Source: Aselliscus stoliczkanus
Taxonomy: Eukaryota; Chordata; Mammalia; Chiroptera; Hipposideridae
Assembly: GCA_033961575.1 (NCBI GenBank)
Contig: CM066738.1
Location: forward strand, 71,037,478-71,101,477
Reading direction: 5' to 3'
DNA: 64,000 bases
Each line of letters opens with the position of its first letter. Position 1 is the first letter of the stretch. Positions 56,771-64,000 of this stretch are shown here, one piece after another. The notes below the pieces were generated by a model, which did not search any database, was not told the origin of the DNA, and was given only the letters and a program-made list of their open reading frames with translations. The translations under genes were made by a program, and so were the position numbers.

Positions 56771-58180
56771 GAAAAAAAAGAAATTTAACATCCAAATAGT
56801 AGCATCTGGATTTAGATTTAACTTGGATTCAGTTTTCTCTAAGGATAGTTGGTGAACCTTGCCTTACATGTTGCAGAATTACCTAAACTAAGAGAGTACA
56901 AAGGTAACTGTTTTCACCTCCGGGGAAACCAAATTGCCAGAAGTTCCCTAAACAGCAGGTTCCAAGTGACAATCCAAAAAAATTAAGCCCCTCTTTGCAA
57001 AGACCCTACTACAATAGTTAAAATAAACATTCCATGTGTTAGAGTTGAAACTTCTGTAATTACATAGCTGTCTTGCTGAAACGGGTCTTTACCTCTACAG
57101 AGTTGCAAAGAAGGAGGCACATGCTGTTCCTTTAATGTTGTTTTTGCTCATGCAAATTATGCCCTATTACATCCTGTAATGCTTAACTACTAAGTTAGAC
57201 ACAACTACATAGCAACTTGGACCACTCCAGGGTCCCCTCACTGTTTTTTGGTTTCATGTAATTTGTGTAGTGTATGGAAGACTTGCCTTGGAGCAGGCAG
57301 CAAGAAATGTGTAATTAGAAACACTTCCCAAGGCAATTACAGTGATAAGTGAAGGCTCGAGGATTTCCGTGGTAGCCTGGAGCCGCAGATATTCATTACA
57401 GGTACTTGGGAGGCCCAGCAGCCTTGCTGAAAATCGTGTCTAATTGTAATAGGGTTGCAGGCAGTCGTGGAGGGCAGCCCAGAGCCGCCCAGAGCCAGAA
57501 ATGGTGTCCATGGCAACACAATGCCTCATTTTTAAGCTTTTCATTGTATAAAAAGAAATTGCGTAGTGTTTTCCCCCTACTTTTTCTTCCTACCAATTTC
57601 AGGGTTTGGACCAGCAGTGAATGAATACCCTCTAGGTCGAACATTTCCTGGTAGCTAACGACTGGCTGGGTTAAGTGCCTTTGGCTTTACCTCTAGCATT
57701 GGCAGCTTCAGCCAGTCATTCATTACTGCTCCAGGAAGCATTTTCCAATCAAATTATTGTTTAATCAAAACAAAACAAAAAAAGAACTTTTATTGCTGTC
57801 AACAAGTATCAACTCTCCCTATGAGTCTAAATGGAAATAGTGGAGGTTTTACATTTAAGGAGAAGTGTCTCTCTGAGGGTCAGTTAAGAAAGGCTTTCTC
57901 TAGATACAGCAAAGTTGCTTGAAGAACCTTGAGGTTTGCTGTAGTGGGGAGGAGGCTGACCCACAGGCAGGAAGACCCAGCAGGATTACACATGTACCAC
58001 CCTCGGCCCCCAATCTTTCTTCTTTGTCAGTGTCCTTCTAACCTTGCTGTTAAACTAAATGACCCAGATGCGTCTATGGAATTGTCTGAGGGGGAAAGAT
58101 TGCTTCCGTGAGCATAGAATATGTGAAATCTGCATGCACGACCATAACCACACTTACTGAGCCAGGCAGGCCCTGTGCCC
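56771..58180. other. unique sequence with GC-richer island
   Basis: 57330-57530 is GC-richer than its surroundings and contains an X-box-like palindrome. There is no repeat or coding evidence. Confidence 0.35.
57503..57518. promoter_or_regulatory. X-box-like palindrome
   Basis: GGTGTCCATGGCAACA contains 12 of 14 positions of the RFX palindrome GTTGCCATGGCAAC. Confidence 0.35.
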
Positions 58181-58184
58181 CATG

Positions 58185-58320
58185 ATTTATACACACAATC
58201 TCCAGTGAACTCTATAATTCCCTCATGAAAAGAGCACAGTCATCCTCCCTGTTTTATAGATGAGGAAACTGAAACTCAGAGATCTATCACTTCTTGGTAA
58301 ATAGTAAAACCAGAGCTTGA
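58185..58320. repeat. MIR fragment
   Basis: ccctgttttatagatgagga, then aactgaaactcagagatcta. Confidence 0.7.
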
Positions 58321-58339
58321 TTACTAGCTTTTCTATAAA

Positions 58340-58545
58340 CCACAGAACCAGCTGAAACGCCCTGTTCTGTTTCTAACAAGACCTGCAACCAAAGATTAAA
58401 CTTGGGACACACCATTTACAAGTAACACTTGTGAGACCAGCATCCTCCCAGAATGCCAGCATTCTGAATAAACCTGCTTTTCTTTCCACCAAATTTGTCT
58501 CTCAATTTTTAACTGTTTCAAGCTAAAACTCCAGCAGACAGCCAG
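58340..58545 (+). repeat. LTR 3' part, plus (related to 15300-15875)
   Basis: CATTCTGAATAAACCTGCTT, then TTCCACCAAATTTGTCTCTC matches the minus-strand LTR near 15390-15340. The upstream boundary is not resolved. Confidence 0.5.
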
Positions 58546-58870
58546 ACTTTGGCACATAACAAATCCTTGACTGCTGCTCCCTCCCTCCATGGAACCAAAG
58601 GACTAGGATGTCACCAGAACCTGAACACCAGAACCCTTTCAGAAGCGAAGGGTCCATGGTCCAGGAAGAACTGATGCTGAAGCCCTTTAAATCTCGCCTG
58701 AACCCTGGATGGGGGCACAGATTTGAGGCTTGCCTCCTGTCTTCTTGCCAGTTGACCTCGTTTTTTTTTCTTTTCTCAAAAGCTGGTGCCATAATACTGG
58801 TTTCTATGTCCATCAGGCAGTGTCCTGATATCTAGTGTCCATCAAGCAAGTTACCTTGCTTGGTAACTTT
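58546..58870. other. unique sequence
   Basis: Nothing recognised. Confidence 0.3.
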
Positions 58871-59038
58871 TCCATTAAAACCTTAGCTTTTAATTTATTT
58901 TCTAAATTTTATTTGTGGTGAAATATACATAACATAAAATTTACTATCTTAGCCATTTTAAAGTGTACAGCTCGGGCCGGCCGAGTGGCTCGGCTGTTAA
59001 GAGCTGACTTAGGATGCCAGCGGCTCAGGTTCGGATCC

Positions 59039-60734
59039 TGTTGAGAGCCAACAGCCCCCCAATGTCTGACAAGGTCATGGTGCCACGCTCAGCATTGGAT
59101 GTTTGGGGTTTGCTGTGCCTTATGGTTGGTCATGTAATATCTCCTGCCTCTATGAACCCATGTGCCTTTTCTCCTATAGGAGACAATACACTCACTGCAT
59201 TTATGGCAAGTTCCTGTGGTTCCCTGATGATAGATGGCTGTGTAAGTCAATGACGGGGCAAGATTTCCTAAAAAAAAAAAAAAATAGGAAACTACCTAAG
59301 ATAGGCTACAGCCTGAGGGGACCCCTGAACTGAGATACTGGGGACTCGAGCCCCTTGGAAACTGAGGCACAGACCTCTGGTCACTTAGGCCAAAAAGCCT
59401 GGCTGTGAGAAACTGACAGCCTGCCTGTGATAACATCAGTTCTTGAGCTCACTTGCCTAAGGCCCCTGCTGTGAAAAGTCTCCTTGAAGACTAATAGTTT
59501 TCAAGCCATGAGAATTCCAGGCAGCTGGCTGACCATGGGGTATGTTAATCAACAGCCTTTTTTGAATTCTTTGCCTAGTGCCTTGTTGCAGCAATGGATA
59601 CTGAAGCTTTGACTGAGAAACAGATGCAGTCCTCTGTAGGATTAGAGAGGTGTGAGACCCTCTTTGATTGCTAGTTATTGTATTTACATAGGAATAGACT
59701 TTAGATGCTTTTACCCTAAACACAGCCACTGCTAGTCTCTTAGTAATGGCTCAAGTACACGTCCTATAAGTCTTATGATTGTGTTTAGCTGCTAGGATTT
59801 AGGATAATTTCTAGATAGTCAAGATAGCTATAGTAAACATTCTTTAGGCAATATGTATATATAGTCAATCCTTAACATAAGATAGTCACAACAAACAAAC
59901 TTAGGTGATATACAGAAATATGTCAATCTTTAACATAAGATAGTCATGATAAACATTCTTTAGGTGATATGCAGAAACTAAGTCTGGGTCTCATAGAAAT
60001 TATCATAGTAAAAGACAAGATAATCCTTTAATGGAAGAGTATGTCACAGTGCACCCTGGAGAGAACACTTACAGGGAAGTAAAAAGACTGTGAAAACCCT
60101 GGGAAATAGAAAACACCAAACTCATGTGAAACATAACTTGTGACTTGTGATATTGGTCAAGAATCCCTATAAGATTAGACTGCAAAAATGGGCAACTACA
60201 ATATTGCCACTGGGATGTGAAAGACAGTTTGGGGAATATAATTAATAATGTAAATATTCTGTGAAATGTCAGATGATCATCGGTCTTGTTAGGGAGACCA
60301 TTTCATGGATGGAGTAGAGGTTTGATCACTGCACTGTATAACTAAAGCAGAGGTTGTATACCTACTGTAATTGAATATATATAGATAGTCACTGGATGTG
60401 GATTATACTGTGGAAGAGAGTCAGAGGAAGAGTAATAGATATATATGATATGGGGGGGAGTGGGGTGGCAAATTGGGGGTGGGGGGTTGTCACTTTGAGG
60501 GGTAAAATGTATAACTATTGCACTGTGTTGTACACCTTAAACTAATTAAAAATAAATAAATTTTAAAAAAAAAGAATCCCTATAAAAGGGACATGCTGTG
60601 GCAATAAAGTGTGCCACTTCTTCTCTGAAACTCCCCTGGTGTCTCCACTCTCTCCCTTCTTCTTTCTTTTCTTCCCTCGCCGACGCCATCTCCACCTGAG
60701 GGAACCCCTGGACTCGCAGAGGCTGGTCCCCTCA
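59039..60734 (+). mobile_element. Solo class II-type ERV LTR, plus, split by L1
   Basis: Runs TGTTGAGAGCCAACAGCC to GGTCCCCTCA with a perfect 6-bp TSD GGATCC (59033-59038 and 60735-60740). It is collinear with 30945-32024, sharing CCCATGTGCCTTTCCTC-like U3, TATAAAAGG and GCAATAAA. Without the inserted L1 it is about 1.28 kb. No viral genes remain. Confidence 0.92.
60173..60571 (+). mobile_element. 5'-truncated L1 3' end inside LTR
   Basis: Forward L1 3' UTR ending CACCTTAAACTAATTAAAAA. Perfect 14-bp TSD AAGAATCCCTATAA (60159-60172 and 60572-60585). The TSD covers part of the LTR TATA box. Confidence 0.94.
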
Positions 60735-61200
60735 GGATCCCACATATGAAAGCCAGTGACACTGCCCTCTAAATAAATAAATAAATAAAGTGTACTGCCC
60801 AGTGGCATTAAGTACATTCACATTATTGTGCAGCTACCACCATCATCCATCCCTAGAAGTCCTTCTGTCTTGCAAAAGTGAAACTCTGTATCCATTAAAC
60901 AACAACTCCCCGTTCCTCTTTCTCCCCCCACTACCCCTGGCAACCACTGTTCTATTTCCTGTCTCTCTGAATTTGACTGCTCTAGTTAGTGGAATCATAC
61001 AGTATTTATCCTTTCATGACTGACTTATTTCACTTAGCCTAATATCCTCAAGGTTCATCCACAGTAGCATGTATCACAATTTTCCCTTCTAAGGCTGAAA
61101 AATATTCCATTGTATGTATACACCACATTTTGTTTGTCCATTCACCCATCGATGGGCACTTGGGTTGCCTCCACCTTTTGTCTATTGTGAATAACGCTTC

Positions 61201-61627
61201 TTTTTTTTTAAAGATTTTATTGGGGAATTGGCAGAGGGGAACAGCGTTGGGGAATCAGGGAAGGGGAACAGACAAGTTGCTGTCTTTTTGTTCTTCAGTT
61301 TAGTTGTGGAGGATGTTGCTTCACTGTTGGTATCGTCATTGCACTCTTCTGATCGCTGGCCTCTGGATGTCGCTCACCGCAGCTATTGGCAGCTCACGCT
61401 TGGCTGCCAGCCGCTCACGCTGGCTGTGGGCCACTCACTGTAGCCTATGGCAGCCCACTGCAGCAGGGGCTGCAGCCCACACCATCACCGGGGCTCGCAC
61501 AGCCCAGCTCTAGGTGGAGCTGTTGTTAGCTGTAGAGGGCAGTGTCACTGGCCCTCATGTGGGATCCGAACCGGGGCTGCTGGCATCCCAAAACCAGCGC
61601 TTAACCAATGCGCCACTCGGCCGGCCC
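61201..61627 (-). mobile_element. Long composite SINE (type B), minus
   Basis: T-run, then TTATTGGGGAATTGGCAGAG through GGTGGAGCTGTTGTTAGCTG to CCACTCGGCCGGCCC. Perfect TSD TGAATAACGCTTC, which lies in the older L1. Confidence 0.94.
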
Positions 61628-61640
61628 TGAATAACGCTTC

Positions 61641-62463
61641 TGTGTTCCCAGGGGGCTGGGGATGAGTGGTGTCGCCCTCCTGAAATTACCACCCTAGTGG
61701 CTTTGTGGAAATGTGAGGGGCATTTCTGGTTGTCAGTGGTCTGGTTGGAGGCACTGCTGATATTTAACATGTGGGGCTAGGGACACGAGGCACCCTGCCA
61801 TGTGTGACCCATGACAAAGAATTGTCTTGCATCCTGAACACTTAAAAATATCTCATAAAATGTTCTTATAAGCAAAAAGCCTCATTATAATGTCCTAAAA
61901 CCTAATTATGTTTTACAAATGCACACAAAGTAATTCTGCATGGTTTTTATTACATTAGATTTTCCAGGAATGCAACTATTGAGTACATTGAGGAAGACTA
62001 TGTTTTTTTATATCTGGAACTTTACCTAGAGTTGTTCATCATTTTGGAAAATCATGGCAATGTCATGCCTAGTATTTGAGTTGTAAAAGCGTATATACAA
62101 CTTTATCAGTTGCATTTGAATTGCCAAATTAAGGAGCTACTTACCTTTAGGGGCAAGCTCCTAACTCATTTCTTAGGTCTTCAGTGTAGTCCTGCCACAG
62201 ACTTTACATATCAAAATATACATTATATTATTATAAATGTCTACTCTTTTATATCTTCTTTATTTTACACTCAGGGAATTATATTACTTTTGTTTTTAAA
62301 CATTATGTGTATTGGTCAATTATATTAGACCACAACTCTATATCCAAAACTCTTGGGAGCCAGACATGCTTCAGAATTTTCCAGATTTTTAGTAAAGTAG
62401 TATGGTGCACATACAATATATTATATAATGCCTCAGTGGTATCTGCAACAATATCCTATAATC
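61641..62463. other. AT-rich unique sequence
   Basis: Nothing recognised. Confidence 0.3.
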
Positions 62464-62481
62464 AAGCACACTAATATTTCT

Positions 62482-62640
62482 TTTTCTTTTTTTTTTTTTT
62501 TTTTTTAGCTGAGCCATCCTGCCACCTGTTGGCAGCTCAACGGCAACTCAGCTCGGGCTGGCCTCGAACCACTGTTGCTCAGAGCTCAGCTTGCACTCTT
62601 GAGCGAGCTCTTAACCAACTGAGCCATTCGGCCGGCCCTT
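62482..62640 (-). mobile_element. tRNA-derived SINE (type C), minus
   Basis: T-run, AGCTGAGCCATCCTGCCACC to GAGCCATTCGGCCGGCCC. Perfect 18-bp TSD AAGCACACTAATATTTCT (62464-62481 and 62641-62658). Confidence 0.95.
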
Positions 62641-62658
62641 AAGCACACTAATATTTCT

Positions 62659-63200
62659 ACAGCAAAACATATACATAGACATACAGAAAAATAGTCTCTA
62701 TGTAGTTTCAGGTCTGCTTGGGCAGGTTTTGCTGACAATGGATGTTGCTTGTAAACTTAAAAAAAAAAAGAGAAAAACAACTTTGGATTTCCAAGGCTTT
62801 TTGGATTCTGGGTAGGGATTGTGGTCCTCTTGTTATCTATGGCTCTCACTTCCTGATAATGAAGGGGATAGGAAGGGAGCACTGTATCTGATAGGCTGAC
62901 AGCACAGCTCCACCCACCAGCTCAAAGTCAGTCTTTCCCTGAGGTTCTCCCTTTCCAAAGACTCCTCTAAATTCAAGTCATTGTGATCTGATTAGTCTCT
63001 TTTCTGCCTGGCAGCTTCTGGACCTTTACAAATTAACGCTGTCAGATAACCACCATCACAAATGATGCCCCCCAAGGTAACTGGCCACATCTGATTGCTG
63101 CTCCAAGCAGGGCAGATAGGAGCTCTATGAACTGGCACTGCTGGCTTTCCCAGGCTCCTCTCCTCCACTCTCATGGCCAAAGATACACCGTTCTTTCTGG
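62659..63200. other. unique sequence
   Basis: Nothing recognised. Confidence 0.3.
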
Positions 63201-63209
63201 TGAAATGCC

Positions 63210-63415
63210 CACCCTATCCCCCTTGTCCTCTAGATGTGGAATTTCTTCTTTAAGCCCCAGCTTAAATGTCACCTATTTATGGGACTTCCCCAAAGCTTCT
63301 GGACAGCATTTGTCACTCTCAGGTGAGCTCCCCCAACTCGTGGTATATTCATTCATTCCAGAAATATACATTTTTTGAGTGCCTACTACGTGCCAGGCAC
63401 TGGTCCAGACTAGAG
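63210..63415. repeat. L2/MIR fragment
   Basis: ccccagcttaaatgtcacct, then attcattcattccagaaata, then gtgcctactacgtgccaggc. Confidence 0.7.
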
Positions 63416-63780
63416 AATGTGGATTCCCTGGGATGATGAAACCTTGGATTTCATGGGATAATACCTCACAAAGCTCTGCTTAGGGCATAAGACATTCATC
63501 AGCCTCCTGACCTTGCCAATAGAATGGTTCCCTCCGGTTCCTCTGCCAGGAAAAGTTCCGTTCCCACAGAGAGAGGAACTCACATTTGTGGGCAGCTACT
63601 TGATGTGCCAAACAGTGCAAAGTTCCATTCTCTTCAGAAAGGGGATACTTGCTAGTATGGCCAAAAGACAAAGTTCCGGTTAAATGTGTCACATCTTTCT
63701 AGAATGTTAATTTCACTCTAGATTTTGTAAGGGAAAGTTAATTAGTGTAAGGTAAGTAATTTAAAACATTATTTTTACAT
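63416..63780. other. unique sequence
   Basis: Nothing recognised. Confidence 0.3.
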
Positions 63781-63879
63781 TAAGTCAATCGTGGATATAT
63801 TATGGAGCAGAATGCTAAGTTAACACACATTTTTCCTTAATTCAATTTATTTGAAGAGGTGACACAGGTTCTGAAATAA

Positions 63880-64000
63880 ATTCAAAAGATATAAAAGGGT
63901 TTAGAATGAAAATTTACATCTCTGTTCTCCAACCACCCAGCTTCACTCCTAGGAGACAACTACTATTCCCAGATTCTTAGGAATTGTCCAAGAGATTATC
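63880..64000 (-). repeat. Old L1 fragment, minus, cut by window edge
   Basis: ctctgttctccaaccaccca, then ctcctaggagacaactacta resembles the reversed 3' region of ancient L1. Confidence 0.5.

Larger units (their letters stand above)
58974..60786 (+). mobile_element. Short tRNA-derived SINE (type A), split by LTR
   Basis: The left part GGGCCGGCCGAGTGGCTCGG to TCGGATCC (58974-59038) and right part GGATCCCACATATGAAAGCC to CACTGCCCTC plus (AAAT)n (60735-60786) make one SINE. They are separated by the solo LTR. Outer flanks share TAAAGTGTAC. Confidence 0.92.
58870..61640 (-). mobile_element. Old L1 3' fragment, minus, multiply interrupted
   Basis: tttatttgtggtgaaatata at the left, then (after a SINE/LTR/L1 nest at 58974-60786) gcagctaccaccatcatcca, then ggctgaaaaatattccattg and tctattgtgaataacgcttc. 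This is reversed L1M 3' UTR to ORF2, ending at or beyond the SINE at 61201. Confidence 0.82.

Noticed and set aside
30945..60734. The two class II LTRs as the ends of one ~29-kb provirus
   Set aside because: Each has its own flanking duplication, they differ by large indels, and no viral internal sequence lies between them.
10172..62640. tRNA-like A/B-box heads as tRNA genes
   Set aside because: They are SINE heads with A-rich tails and TSDs, diverged from a cloverleaf, and not free-standing tRNA genes.

Overview
This is a stretch of mammalian nuclear DNA with no host protein-coding gene that I can support. It is AT-rich and dense in interspersed repeats: a LINE-1, L1 fragments, ERV LTRs, MIR/L2/hAT relics and about 25 tRNA-derived SINEs. 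Most SINEs start GGGCCGGCC-, and one group has a long tail rich in CCCCTTCCCCAATTCCCCAATAAA-type sequence. That SINE set, plus mariner-type elements, resembles what I know of rhinolophoid bats (horseshoe, leaf-nosed and related bats, VES/Rhin-type SINEs). This assignment is inference from repeat style, not a database match.

Layout. 1-3.1 kb: MIR and LTR-like relics, then unique sequence with a CTCF-like motif. 3.1-9.5 kb: a full-length minus-strand L1 with a 15-bp target-site duplication (TSD), an intact ORF1, a broken ORF2 and a tandemly repeated 5' UTR. 9.5-17.3 kb: SINEs, an internally deleted mariner and a hAT/L1/LTR/SINE nest. 17.3-20.8 kb: a full-length LIN28A retrocopy, minus strand, flanked by a 14-bp TSD. 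20.8-30 kb: MIRs, a MaLR LTR, a 605-bp solo LTR with 4-bp TSD and a MER5A-like element split by an L1. 30-33 kb: old L1 interrupted by a class II-type solo LTR. 33-37 kb: mostly unique sequence with two RFX X-box-like sites. 37-41 kb: a 1.25-kb LTR, the second copy of the 605-bp LTR family in opposite orientation, and SINEs. 42-54 kb: several SINEs, two truncated L1s (one 5'-inverted), a doubly used insertion site and a mariner-type MITE between mirrored microsatellites. 54-58.9 kb: mostly unique sequence with old repeats. 58.9-61.6 kb: L1 > SINE > class II LTR > young L1 nest. 61.6-64 kb: SINE, L2/MIR and L1 relics.

There is no operon or pathway here. The value of the window is insertion history. 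Most TSDs can be read directly, so the order of events can be reconstructed at several loci. The most notable items are the L1 5' UTR monomers, which keep a 262-codon antisense frame open; the LIN28A retrocopy, which retains a let-7 seed match; the target site used twice; and the element nests. I found no CRISPR array, tRNA or rRNA gene, and no sign of an undescribed multi-gene system.
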